A DNA stretch of 64,000 nucleotides from Pseudomonas sp. VD-NE ins. Lineage in GTDB: Bacteria > Pseudomonadota > Gammaproteobacteria > Pseudomonadales > Pseudomonadaceae. Shown piece by piece: positions 44,477-52,751 of this stretch (position 1 is the first letter of the stretch; the number at the start of each line of letters is the position of its first letter). A model generated the notes under the pieces. That model did not search any database and was not told the origin of the DNA. It saw nothing but the letters and a program-made list of their open reading frames with translations. The DNA is taken from positions 5,158,501 through 5,222,500 of the forward strand of contig NZ_CP134772.1 of the NCBI RefSeq assembly GCF_031882575.1, read 5' to 3'. Position numbers and translations under genes: made by a program.

Positions 44477-46237
44477 ATGCTGCCGACTTCCCGTACCTTG
44501 CGTCTGTCGTTGTATACCTTGCTGATCATCGCCGGCGCAGCGCTTGCCGCCACGCTTGCGATCCGCCACGCCGAACGTCAGGCGCTGGAGGAAGACGCCG
44601 CTCGCGCCAACCAGCAACTGGCGTTGTACGCCAATTCCCTGCACACCCTGATCGATCGCTACCGCGCCCTGCCCGCCGTGCTGGCGCTGGACCCGCAATT
44701 GCGCTCGGCACTGGCCGGGCCGGTCGACGCCGACGAACAGGCGGCGCTGAACCTGAAACTGGAAAAGATCAACGGCGCGGCGCAATCCTCGACCCTTGAA
44801 CTGCTCGACCACACAGGCCTCGCCGTGGCGGCGAGCAACTGGCGTCTGCCGAGCAGTTACGTCGGCCACAATTACGGTTTTCGTCCCTACTTCAGCCAGA
44901 CCCGCACCCAGGGCACCGGGCGTTTTTATGCGGTGGGCGTGACCAGCGGAATTCCCGGTTACTTCCTCTCCAGCGCGGTGCTCGGCGACAACGACGAGTT
45001 CCTTGGTGCGATGGTGGTCAAGCTGGAATTCCCCGAGCTGGAACGCGAGTGGAGTCAGGGCAATGACACCCTGCTGGTCAGCGATGCGCGCGGGATCATC
45101 TTCATCGCCAACCAGCCCGGCTGGCGCTATCGCGCGCTGCGGCCATTGAGCGCCCGCGACATGGATGAAATCAAAGCCACCCGCCAGTACGACAAGCAAT
45201 CGCTGCTGCCCTTGACGCATTTATCGCTGCGCCGCTTCGATGACAACAGCGACCTGCGCCGCGTCGAAGGCCCGCAAGGCACGGCGGATTATCTATGGGA
45301 ATCGCTGCCCCTGAGCGCCGAAGGCTGGACCCTGCACCTGTTACGCCACCCGCAAGTAGCGTTTGAAGACCTGCGCAACGCCGGGCTGGCCGCCGCCGGG
45401 GTGTGGCTGGCGCTGGTATTTCTGTTGCTGTTTCTCAACCAGCGCTGGCGCCTGTCGAAAATCCGCCAGCGCAACCGTGAGGAACTGGAACAGTTGGTGG
45501 AAGAGCGCACCCGCGACTTGCGCACCGCGCAGGACGGCCTGGTGCAATCAGCCAAACTCGCCGCGCTCGGCCAGATGTCCGCCGCGCTGGCCCATGAAAT
45601 CAATCAGCCGCTGACCGCTCAGCGCATGCAACTGGCGACCCTGCGCCTGCTGCTCGACCATGGCCGGGTCGACGATGCTTATAAAGCCTTGAAACCGGTA
45701 GACGAAATGCTCACGCGCATGGCCGCCCTCACCGGCCACCTCAAGACTTTCGCGCGCAAAAGCCCCAGCGGCTTGCGTGAGCGGCTGGATCTGGCGACGG
45801 TAGTTGATCAGTCGTTGCAGTTGCTCGATGCGCGGCTGCGCGACGAGCAGGTCAGTCTGGTGCTGCACCTGACGCGTCCGGCGTGGGTACGCGGTGATGC
45901 GATTCGTCTCGAACAGGTGCTGATCAACCTGCTGCGCAACGCCCTCGATGCGATGCAGGGCAAACCCTGCAAGCGCCTCGAAATCCGTCTGGAAGCCGAT
46001 GAGCAACTGTGGCGCCTGAGCGTCAGCGACAATGGCGGCGGCATCGCCGAAGACCATTTGGGCCAGGTGTTCGATCCGTTCTTCACCACTAAACCGGTGG
46101 GTGACGGCCTGGGCCTCGGCTTGGCGGTATCCTTCGCTATCGTGCACGAATCCGGCGGCCGTCTGAGTGCTGAAAATGGCGACAGCGGCGCGGTGTTCAG
46201 CCTGACTTTGCCGATCGATCTGGAGGCACACATCTGA
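44477..46237 (+). CDS. dctB: DctB-type C4-dicarboxylate / 2-oxoglutarate sensor histidine kinase
   Basis: 586 residues from MLPTSRTLRL; a GTG 11 codons upstream is also possible and neither has a clear ribosome site. One membrane helix lies near 8-28. A periplasmic PDC/Cache sensor domain spans about 30-280 (NYGFRPYFSQTRTQGTGRFYAVG is typical of DctB). A second helix lies near 300-325. The coiled linker leads to HisKA with phospho-acceptor His in ALAHEINQPLTA, then HATPase with NLLRNALDAM, SDNGGGI and GLGLGLAVS. The stop overlaps dctD (TGATG). With kgtP next door the ligand may be 2-oxoglutarate, as for MifS of P. aeruginosa (inference). Confidence 0.9.
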   Translation: MLPTSRTLRLSLYTLLIIAGAALAATLAIRHAERQALEEDAARANQQLALYANSLHTLIDRYRALPAVLALDPQLRSALAGPVDADEQAALNLKLEKINGAAQSSTLELLDHTGLAVAASNWRLPSSYVGHNYGFRPYFSQTRTQGTGRFYAVGVTSGIPGYFLSSAVLGDNDEFLGAMVVKLEFPELEREWSQGNDTLLVSDARGIIFIANQPGWRYRALRPLSARDMDEIKATRQYDKQSLLPLTHLSLRRFDDNSDLRRVEGPQGTADYLWESLPLSAEGWTLHLLRHPQVAFEDLRNAGLAAAGVWLALVFLLLFLNQRWRLSKIRQRNREELEQLVEERTRDLRTAQDGLVQSAKLAALGQMSAALAHEINQPLTAQRMQLATLRLLLDHGRVDDAYKALKPVDEMLTRMAALTGHLKTFARKSPSGLRERLDLATVVDQSLQLLDARLRDEQVSLVLHLTRPAWVRGDAIRLEQVLINLLRNALDAMQGKPCKRLEIRLEADEQLWRLSVSDNGGGIAEDHLGQVFDPFFTTKPVGDGLGLGLAVSFAIVHESGGRLSAENGDSGAVFSLTLPIDLEAHI

Positions 46238-47565
46238 TGCTCAATTCGGTGATGGTGGTCGATGACGAAAGCAGCATTCGCAGCGCCGTCGAGCAGTGGC
46301 TGAGCCTGTCCGGCTTCGAGGTGCAATTGTTCAGCCGCGCCGAAGAATGCCTCGCCGCCCTGCCCGCACACTTTGCCGGGGTGATCCTCAGCGACGTGCG
46401 CATGCCCGGCATGGGCGGCCTGGCATTATTGGCCGAGGTGCAGAAACGCGACGCTGATCTGCCGGTGATTCTGCTCACCGGCCATGGCGACGTACCGATG
46501 GCGGTCGAGGCGATGCGCGACGGCGCCTACGACTTTCTGGAAAAACCGTTCAGCCCGGAAACCCTGCTCGGCAGCTTGCGTCGGGCGCTGGACAAACGCC
46601 GGCTGATTCTGGAAAACCGTGCGCTGCACGAGCAGGCCGACAACCGCGCCAAACTTGATGCGACGTTGCTCGGCGTGTCCCGTGGTTTGCAGACGCTGCG
46701 TCGGCAGGTGCTGGACCTGGCGGCGTTGCCAGTCAACGTGCTGATCCGTGGCGAAACCGGCAGCGGCAAGGAATTGGTTGCGCGTTGCCTGCATGATTTC
46801 GGCCCGCGCGCGGCCAAGCCGTTCGTGGCGCTGAACTGCGCGGCGATTCCTGAGCAATTGTTCGAGGCCGAGTTGTTCGGTCATGAAAGCGGCGCGTTTA
46901 CCGGCGCCTCGGGCAAGCGCATCGGCAAGCTGGAATACGCCGATGGCGGCACCTTGTTTCTCGACGAAATCGAAAGCATGCCGCTGGCGCAACAGGTGAA
47001 ACTGCTGCGGGTGTTGCAGGAGCAGAAGCTTGAACGGCTGGGTTCGAACCAGAGCATTCGTGTCGATCTGCGGATTGTCGCGGCGACCAAACCGGATCTG
47101 CTCGACGAGGCTCGGGCCGGACGTTTTCGCGAGGATCTGGCCTATCGCCTGAACGTCGCCGAACTGCGTTTGCCGCCGTTGCGCGATCGCCGCGAAGACA
47201 TTCCGCTGTTGTTCGAAACCTTCGCTCACCATGCCGCTGAACGCTTGGGCCGCACCTTTCCACCCTTGAGTGGCGCGCAATTGAGTCATCTGCTCAGCCA
47301 CGACTGGCCGGGCAATGTCCGCGAACTGGCCAACGTTGCTGAGCGCCAGGTGTTGGGTCTGGATGAGCCGGCACCGGGGATTGACCCGGGGCAATCGCTG
47401 GCGGCGCAACAGGAGGCGTTTGAGGCGCAGTGTTTGCGTGCAGCGCTGACCCGGCACAAGGGCGATGTGAAAGCGGTGCTTGAAGAGTTGCAACTGCCGC
47501 GCCGTACGTTCAATGAAAAGCTGCAGCGGCATGGGTTGAGTCGGGAGATGTTTCTGAGCGAGTGA
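46237..47565 (+). CDS. dctD: DctD/MifR-type sigma-54-dependent response regulator
   Basis: 442 residues. The receiver domain (1-120) has the acidic pair VVDDE, phospho-acceptor Asp in ILSDVRMPGMGG, and the conserved Lys in FLEKPF. The AAA+ domain (about 145-370) has Walker A GETGSGKELVA and the sigma-54 contact loop GAFTGA. A Fis-type helix-turn-helix ends the protein (LEELQLPRRTFNEKLQRHG). Phosphorylated by the adjacent kinase, it should activate -24/-12 promoters. One such promoter lies at 47888, in front of the permease gene downstream. Confidence 0.93.
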   Translation: MLNSVMVVDDESSIRSAVEQWLSLSGFEVQLFSRAEECLAALPAHFAGVILSDVRMPGMGGLALLAEVQKRDADLPVILLTGHGDVPMAVEAMRDGAYDFLEKPFSPETLLGSLRRALDKRRLILENRALHEQADNRAKLDATLLGVSRGLQTLRRQVLDLAALPVNVLIRGETGSGKELVARCLHDFGPRAAKPFVALNCAAIPEQLFEAELFGHESGAFTGASGKRIGKLEYADGGTLFLDEIESMPLAQQVKLLRVLQEQKLERLGSNQSIRVDLRIVAATKPDLLDEARAGRFREDLAYRLNVAELRLPPLRDRREDIPLLFETFAHHAAERLGRTFPPLSGAQLSHLLSHDWPGNVRELANVAERQVLGLDEPAPGIDPGQSLAAQQEAFEAQCLRAALTRHKGDVKAVLEELQLPRRTFNEKLQRHGLSREMFLSE

Positions 47566-47603
47566 GTCGGGCTTGGGATCTTCTGTGTGGCTGAGATCTT
47601 TTC

Positions 47604-47778
47604 CCCCTCACCCCAGCCCTCCCGAAACGTCGGACCGCCCCCAAGGGGTAGAGGGGAAAGGGAGCCGATCTTCGTGCCATTCAAAACCTGAGTTCGACTC
47701 AATGTCTCAGGTCGGTGCACCTCGGACAATCCACTCGGTCGGTCCCCTCTCCCTCTGGGAGAGGGCTAGGGTGAGGGG
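47604..47778. repeat. Intergenic long-inverted-end repeat, copy 3 (opposite orientation)
   Basis: It begins CCCCTCACCCCAGCCCTCCC with the GAAACGTCGGACCGCCC variant arm, and ends CTCTGGGAGAGGGCTAGGGTGAGGGG, so it is inverted relative to copies 4 and 5. It lies between dctD and the kgtP promoter. Confidence 0.75.
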
Positions 47779-47887
47779 CTTTTGACTTTCACCCCAATAA
47801 GCGGAAATCCGCTCACAAGATCAATTCCATCGGCACAAATCCGCCCACCCAATCCCGTCCCCCCCTCTAAACCGGCCCTCTCCCCGT

Positions 47888-47903
47888 TGGCACACCTCCT
47901 GCT
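47888..47903 (+). promoter_or_regulatory. Sigma-54 (-24/-12) promoter of kgtP
   Basis: TGGCACACCTCCTGCT matches the TGGCAC-N5-TTGCW consensus except for C in place of the first T of the -12 element. The invariant GG and GC dinucleotides are correctly spaced. It lies 62 bp before the kgtP ATG and right after a sigma-54 activator gene, which strengthens the call. Confidence 0.8.
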
Positions 47904-47938
47904 ATAGCCCTCGCAGGCTGCGTTCCAACGCGCTCCAC

Positions 47939-47946
47939 AAAAACAA
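47939..47946 (+). promoter_or_regulatory. Possible Hfq/Crc A-rich catabolite-repression site
   Basis: AAAAACAA fits the AANAANAA motif bound by Hfq with Crc in Pseudomonas. It lies just upstream of the AAGGAT ribosome site of kgtP, where binding would block translation. The motif is short, so chance is a real alternative. Confidence 0.35.
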
Positions 47947-47965
47947 TTAAACGAAGGATCCTTCA

Positions 47966-49285
47966 ATGGATAACTCCAACGCCCTGCCACTTGGGTCGGC
48001 TGCCGTGCCCGCCAAAGAAAGAACCACCGCCAGCCGGATCAAATCGATCTTCAGCGGTTCCGTCGGCAACATGGTCGAGTGGTACGACTGGTATGTGTAT
48101 GCCGCCTTCTCCCTGTACTTCGCGAAAACCTTTTTCCCTGCCGGTTCCACCACTGCCCAACTGATGAACACCGCTGCGATTTTCGCCGTCGGCTTTCTGA
48201 TGCGCCCGATCGGTGGCTGGCTGATGGGCATGTACGCCGACAAGGTCGGCCGTAAAAAAGCCCTGATGGCCTCGGTCTACCTGATGTGCTTCGGCTCGCT
48301 GCTGATCGCCCTCAGCCCGAACTACGAAACCATCGGCATCGGCGCACCGATCCTGCTGGTGTTCGCCCGACTGCTGCAAGGCCTGTCGGTCGGTGGCGAA
48401 TACGGCACCTCGGCGACCTATCTCTCGGAGATGGCGACCAAGGAACGTCGCGGCTTCTTCTCCAGCTTCCAGTACGTGACCCTGATCTCCGGCCAGCTCA
48501 TCGCGCTCGGCGTGCTGATCGTGCTGCAGAACGTGCTGACCACTGAACAGCTGTACGCGTGGGGCTGGCGTATTCCGTTCGCCATCGGCGCGCTGTGTGC
48601 GGTCGTGGCGCTGTACCTGCGTCGCGGCATGGAAGAAACCGAGTCGTTCACCAAGAAAGAAAAGTCCAAGGAAAGCGCGATGCGCACCTTGATGCGCCAC
48701 CCCAAAGAGCTGTTGACCGTGGTCGGTCTGACCATGGGCGGCACCCTGGCGTTTTACACCTACACCACCTACATGCAGAAATATCTGGTGAACACCGTCG
48801 GCATGAGCATCTCCGACTCGACCACCATTTCTGCCGCCACGCTGTTCCTGTTCATGTGCCTGCAACCGATCATCGGTGGCCTGTCGGACAAGATCGGTCG
48901 TCGTCCGATCCTGATCGCCTTCGGCGTGCTGGGGACGATCTTCACTGTGCCGATCCTGATGACCCTGCACACCATTCAAACCTGGTGGGGCGCGTTCTTC
49001 CTGATCATGGCGGCGCTGATCATCGTCAGCGGCTACACCTCGATCAACGCGGTGGTGAAAGCCGAATTGTTCCCGACCGAAATCCGCGCCCTCGGCGTCG
49101 GCCTGCCGTACGCACTGACCGTGTCGATCTTCGGCGGCACCGCTGAATACATCGCGCTGTGGTTCAAGAGCATCGGCATGGAAACCGGTTACTACTGGTA
49201 TGTGACGGCGTGCATCGCGGTGTCGTTGCTGGTGTACATCACCATGAAGGACACCCAGAAGCATTCGCGCATCGTCACTGACTGA
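47966..49285 (+). CDS. kgtP: 2-oxoglutarate (alpha-ketoglutarate) permease, MHS-family MFS
   Basis: 439 residues, twelve predicted membrane helices, a proton symporter of the metabolite:H+ symporter group. Similarity to E. coli KgtP is high along the whole chain: GNMVEWYDWYVYAAFSLYFA, GFLMRPIGGWLMG, DKVGRKKALMAS, RLLQGLSVGGEYGTSATY, FYTYTTYMQKYLVNT and AELFPTEIRALGVGL. It is preceded by a -24/-12 promoter and an A-rich leader, so control by the DctB/DctD-type pair is likely. AAGGAT lies 6 nt before the ATG. Confidence 0.93.
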   Translation: MDNSNALPLGSAAVPAKERTTASRIKSIFSGSVGNMVEWYDWYVYAAFSLYFAKTFFPAGSTTAQLMNTAAIFAVGFLMRPIGGWLMGMYADKVGRKKALMASVYLMCFGSLLIALSPNYETIGIGAPILLVFARLLQGLSVGGEYGTSATYLSEMATKERRGFFSSFQYVTLISGQLIALGVLIVLQNVLTTEQLYAWGWRIPFAIGALCAVVALYLRRGMEETESFTKKEKSKESAMRTLMRHPKELLTVVGLTMGGTLAFYTYTTYMQKYLVNTVGMSISDSTTISAATLFLFMCLQPIIGGLSDKIGRRPILIAFGVLGTIFTVPILMTLHTIQTWWGAFFLIMAALIIVSGYTSINAVVKAELFPTEIRALGVGLPYALTVSIFGGTAEYIALWFKSIGMETGYYWYVTACIAVSLLVYITMKDTQKHSRIVTD

Positions 49286-49323
49286 TCGGGTTTTCACAGC
49301 CACTGCAACGGTGGCTGTTCTGG

Positions 49324-49422
49324 CCCCAATCGCTGGCAAGCCAGCTCCCACAAGTTTCGCGTCGTACACAAGGTCTGTGAACGGCGCTGTCATTGTGGGA
49401 GCTGGCTTGCCAGCGATTGGGG
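49324..49422. repeat. REP pair with perfect 30-bp inverted arms
   Basis: Arms 49324-49353 and 49393-49422 are exact reverse complements (core CGCTGGCAAGCCAGCTCCCA). It is positioned between the convergent kgtP and DUF347 genes and may act as a terminator for both. Confidence 0.9.
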
Positions 49423-49432
49423 CAACTCGGTA

Positions 49433-50188
49433 TCAGGTCAACTCGGCAACCTGCGGCTTGCCGAAACGCTTCTGCGCATACGAAGCACCGACAATCATCA
49501 CCAGCAGAATCCCCGCCAGCACCGCCGATGAACCGATGGTGCCGAAGTCCAGCCCGCCCTTCTCATGGGGCTTGGTCATCAAGTCGCCTAAGGTCGCGCC
49601 AAACGGCCGGGTCAGCACGAACGCCACCCAGAACAGCACCACTGTGGAAATCCTGGTGAAGTATTTCAGCAACACGACTGCCGCGATGGTCGAGCCGATC
49701 AGCAGCGCGCCACCGGCAAAACCCAGCCCTGAATCGTCGGCCAGGTAGTCGCCCAGCGCGGTGCCGAGGGTGTTGGAAAACAGAATCGCCATCCAGTAGA
49801 ACATCTCGCCGCGGAAGGTCTGCACCTTGCTGACGTTGAGCGAGTCACCGCTCAGGCGCCACGCGGCAAAGATCGCCAACAGTATCGCGATAAGGATCAT
49901 CGAGCCGGTGGCGTAACCCAGTCCGAGGGTGCGATCCATGAAGTCCGACATGGTCGTGCCGGCGGTGCTGGTCGACAGGATCACCAGCCAGTACAGCAAA
50001 GGCTTGTAAGTCTTGGCCATCAACTGCGTGATCAGCGTCAGCACAAACACGCTGATCAGAATCAGCGAGCTCATGGCATAGCCGACGTTAAGGGTCATCG
50101 ACAGCAAATCGCCCGCGGTTTCCCCCAGGGTCGTCGCGCAGATTTTCATGACCCAGAAGGCCAGGGTGATTTGAGGCAGTTTATTCAT
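49433..50188 (-). CDS. DUF347 / COG4705 repeat membrane protein
   Basis: 251 residues from MNKLPQITLAFWVMK; the upstream in-frame extension to 50257 is polar and unlike the family. Seven or eight hydrophobic helices. It shows a fourfold internal repeat: a helix ending in T-x-G-x-T/A-x-x-D followed by a GLGY/GLGF turn (ATTLGETAGDLL ... NVGY; STAGTTMSDFM ... GLGY; NTLGTALGDYL ... GLGF; TRPFGATLGDLM ... GLDFG). The repeated conserved Asp suggests an ion path, but the function is unknown. Confidence 0.8.
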   Translation of the reverse strand: MNKLPQITLAFWVMKICATTLGETAGDLLSMTLNVGYAMSSLILISVFVLTLITQLMAKTYKPLLYWLVILSTSTAGTTMSDFMDRTLGLGYATGSMILIAILLAIFAAWRLSGDSLNVSKVQTFRGEMFYWMAILFSNTLGTALGDYLADDSGLGFAGGALLIGSTIAAVVLLKYFTRISTVVLFWVAFVLTRPFGATLGDLMTKPHEKGGLDFGTIGSSAVLAGILLVMIVGASYAQKRFGKPQVAELT

Positions 50189-50529
50189 CGCAGGCAACGC
50201 TCCAGTGTGAGACGGCCGGTTCTTGGTTTTCTGGCCACGGGCAGACTGGCGTTGCAACGGTGAAAAAGCGGTCGGTAAAGTATGAAAAAACTGTCACACA
50301 CGTAAAAACAGCGATTAATCGCTAATTAATGCTGCCCCTTCATTCTGCAATCACCTGATCGATGACCCGCGCGACGCTCGCTCCGACGACGAAAGCGAAT
50401 TGAATGCGTCGCCCTTAATATCAAGTTAATCGATTGTTTTTAGCATTAATTTGCGCTTTTTAATCAATTTAGTTGGCGTAGCATTCAACCCATGCAAGAC
50501 ATACCGCCAACGAATCTGGAGTAACCACC

Positions 50530-50805
50530 ATGAAAACCAAACTGATCCTCGCCCTGACCCTGTCCGTACTGGCCGCCAACACCTTTGCTGCCGACGGCTC
50601 GGATCGCACCAAATCCGCCGACTTCATCAACGGCGCCAGCGCCGCGATCGAAACCAGCCACACCGGTACCTATGCCGCTGACGGTTTTGATAAAACCAAC
50701 ATTGGTAAAGCGGTTGCTGCTGATGGTTTCGACAAGACCAACCTGGGTAAAACGGTCGCTGCTGACGGCTTCGATAAAACCGGCACCGCCGCTGCCATCA
50801 GCTAA
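50530..50805 (+). CDS. Small exported repeat protein (91 aa)
   Basis: A cleavable signal peptide (MKTKLILALTLSVLAANTFA, cut after A-x-A) is followed by about 70 residues. These contain three near-exact copies of a 14-residue unit A-A-D-G-F-D-K-T-N-x-G-K-x-V, plus a degenerate first copy (ADGSDRTKSA). GGAG lies 8 nt before the ATG. The 270-bp upstream region is AT-rich with no other gene. Mature protein is small, polar and periplasmic or secreted. Function unknown. Confidence 0.8.
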   Translation: MKTKLILALTLSVLAANTFAADGSDRTKSADFINGASAAIETSHTGTYAADGFDKTNIGKAVAADGFDKTNLGKTVAADGFDKTGTAAAIS

Positions 50806-50823
50806 GTATCCGCAGTCCTCCCA

Positions 50824-50844
50824 CAGCCCGGCCTTGGCCGGGCT
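50824..50844 (+). terminator. Terminator-like hairpin after the repeat-protein gene
   Basis: AGCCCGGCC/GGCCGGGCT with a TT loop, followed by a weak T tract. It ends the 50530 gene. Confidence 0.7.
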
Positions 50845-50888
50845 TAGTCATTTCTGGGGCATGACATTTTTTATAAAACCGACACAAA

Positions 50889-50986
50889 AACCTGTGGGAG
50901 CTGGCTTGCCAGCGATGACATTTTGTCATTCAAAGTCATTGTCGACTGACAGGCCGCCATCGCTGGCAAGCCAGCTCCCACAGGTT
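50889..50986. repeat. REP pair with perfect 29-bp inverted arms
   Basis: Arms 50889-50917 and 50958-50986 are exact reverse complements with the same CGCTGGCAAGCCAGCTCCCA core as 49324 and 56771. Confidence 0.9.
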
Positions 50987-51079
50987 TTCCATTGGATGGA
51001 ATATCAGTGACTGACTGGAAATTGTTTGACGGCACTTGCACTATTGCCCACTGACTCATGCCCTCCAGGAACTTCAGAC

Positions 51080-51709
51080 ATGCCCGATGACATCCACTTC
51101 TACGAACCCGCCAACGGCCACCGTCTGCCCCACGATCCGTTCAACGCCATTGTTGGTCCGCGCCCGATCGGCTGGATTTCTTCACAGGATGCCAACGGCC
51201 GCTTGAACCTGGCGCCGTACAGTTTCTTCAACGCCTTCAACTACATTCCGCCGATCATTGGTTTTTCCAGCGTCGGGCGCAAAGACAGCCTGAACAACAT
51301 CGAGCAGACCGGCGAATTCGTCTGGAACCTTGCCACCCGCCCGTTGGCCGAGCAGATGAACCAGAGCTGCGCGATGGTCGCGCCTGAGGTCAATGAATTC
51401 GAATTGGCGGGATTGACGACAGTGGCGTCAAAGGTGATTTCGGTGCCACGGGTCGCCGAAAGTCCGGTGTCCTTCGAGTGCAAGGTCACGCAGATCATTC
51501 AGTTGCAGCGCGCCGATGGCGAGACAGTGCCGAGCTGGCTGATCCTCGGCGAAGTGGTCGCCGTGCATATCGCCAAGTGGCTGTTGAAGGACGGCATCTA
51601 CGACACCGCCGCGGCAGAACCGATTCTGCGCGGCGGCGGGCCGGCGGATTATTTCCAGCTGGGGCCTGAGGCCCTGTTCAAGATGTGGCGTCCGGGCGCA
51701 ACCAGGTAA
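51080..51709 (+). CDS. Flavin reductase-like / FMN-binding split-barrel protein
   Basis: 209 residues of the DIM6/NTAB flavoprotein family. Recognisable parts are PRPIGWISSQDANGRLNLAPYSFFNAF, which binds FMN, and VSFECKVTQIIQL near residue 130. These proteins reduce flavin with NAD(P)H or act as partner oxidoreductases; the substrate is not evident. I chose MPDDIHFY at 51080 over an in-frame start 18 codons earlier because the family begins about there. It converges with the small gene at 51714, with 4 bp between. Confidence 0.85.
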   Translation: MPDDIHFYEPANGHRLPHDPFNAIVGPRPIGWISSQDANGRLNLAPYSFFNAFNYIPPIIGFSSVGRKDSLNNIEQTGEFVWNLATRPLAEQMNQSCAMVAPEVNEFELAGLTTVASKVISVPRVAESPVSFECKVTQIIQLQRADGETVPSWLILGEVVAVHIAKWLLKDGIYDTAAAEPILRGGGPADYFQLGPEALFKMWRPGATR

Positions 51710-51713
51710 CGCG

Positions 51714-51956
51714 TTACCAGATCAACTCGGCGTCGTCAGTGACGCCCTTGAGGTTATCCAGTTCATTGATCGCCGCTTCATCGGCGGCAATGGCGCCGGG
51801 GAAGATCTGATCATTCAGCAGTTTGTGAAAGCGTGGTGCGCCGCCATCGACCAGGGCCTTGACCGCGATTGCCGCGTGATAGCCCTTGTTGCCGCCCAAC
51901 TCGACGGGGACGACTGCGGAAACTGCTTCGAAGTGCTCAAACTCTTTACGTGCCAT
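51714..51956 (-). CDS. Small acidic hypothetical protein (80 aa)
   Basis: 80 residues starting MARKEFEHFEAVSAVVPVELGG; an ATG three codons earlier (51965) is possible. It is acidic at the C-terminus (INELDNLKGVTDDAELIW) with no signal or membrane segment. It lies 44 bp upstream of nothing coding on its left except the convergent flavin reductase, and behind the monooxygenase-like gene to its right on the same strand. I do not recognise the family. Confidence 0.55.
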   Translation of the reverse strand: MARKEFEHFEAVSAVVPVELGGNKGYHAAIAVKALVDGGAPRFHKLLNDQIFPGAIAADEAAINELDNLKGVTDDAELIW

Positions 51957-52000
51957 GTCACACATCCCGGCTCAGACAAATTAAGCCGGACATTAAACCC

Positions 52001-52354
52001 TCAACCGACGAGTTTGTGTACCGGCGCCGGGCATTGGCCGAGGGCTTGCGCCGCCGACACGTCCTTGAAGGTGTGGAAGTCGAGGCTGTTGACCACCAGT
52101 TCCTGCACCAGCTCGGCGAAGATTTCCATCGACGGACTGTTGAAATAGTTGGTCATCATTTGCTGGCTGCTCCAGAACCCGGAGACCAGCCACAGCTCGG
52201 AATCACACTGCGAATGCTGCAAGGCAAAGCTCAGGCAACCGGGGGCGGCGCGGGACGGCTCGATCAACGCGCTCAGGCGCACACCGAGTTCCGCCGAACG
52301 CCCGGCGCGCGCTCGAACGAAGGCCATATGACTGACGGGAATCTGCTTGGACAT
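52001..52354 (-). CDS. ABM-fold (antibiotic biosynthesis monooxygenase-type) protein
   Basis: About 117 residues from MSKQIPVSHMAFVRARAG. It has the ferredoxin-like ABM pattern, with the strand HMAFVRA, a helix to EPSRAAPGCLSFALQHS, LWLVSGFWSSQQM and a His-rich C-terminal strand. Such small dimeric proteins are cofactor-free oxygenases or stress proteins. A TTG-type start 19 codons upstream is less likely. It is probably a single gene or paired with the small gene at 51714-51956. Confidence 0.7.
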   Translation of the reverse strand: MSKQIPVSHMAFVRARAGRSAELGVRLSALIEPSRAAPGCLSFALQHSQCDSELWLVSGFWSSQQMMTNYFNSPSMEIFAELVQELVVNSLDFHTFKDVSAAQALGQCPAPVHKLVG

Positions 52355-52540
52355 GTTCAACCCTCCCAGGGAGTCGCGTGGCAGCCGGGGGACGGGCTGC
52401 GACAGGATCAAAGGTTAAGGGCCTCGCGCCGGGCGCCGTTAGTCGATTCCTGTCGCCGCGTTGCACAATCCTGCGAGACTGCACACAGAAGCTGTAACAA
52501 CCTGTAAACCTGCGCAACACGTCTGTCATACGCGTTTTGT

Positions 52541-52617
52541 GTAGGAGCTGCCGAAGGCTGCGATCTTTTGATTTTGCTTTAAAGATCAACAGATCGCAGC
52601 CTTCGGCAGCTCCTACA
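52541..52617. repeat. Second-type REP pair with perfect 27-bp arms
   Basis: Arms TGTAGGAGCTGCCGAAGGCT... (52541-52567) and its exact reverse complement (52591-52617) enclose an AT-rich loop. The sequence class differs from the CGCTGGCAAGCC palindromes. Confidence 0.9.
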
Positions 52618-52751
52618 GGGTTGGATCGCGACAGGCGCGGAAACACCCCGGGGCAGAATCAGGCAAGCATTTCGCAGGATGTGTCTACCGCTGGCGCTTG
52701 CACAAACATATGCTCTGCTCCATTCCACCCCCCCTGCCGAGGATGCCGTGC

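Noticed and set aside
44389..44799. Small plus-strand gene between tccC2 and dctB
   Set aside because: It is out of frame with dctB, overlaps it heavily, and has no recognisable product.
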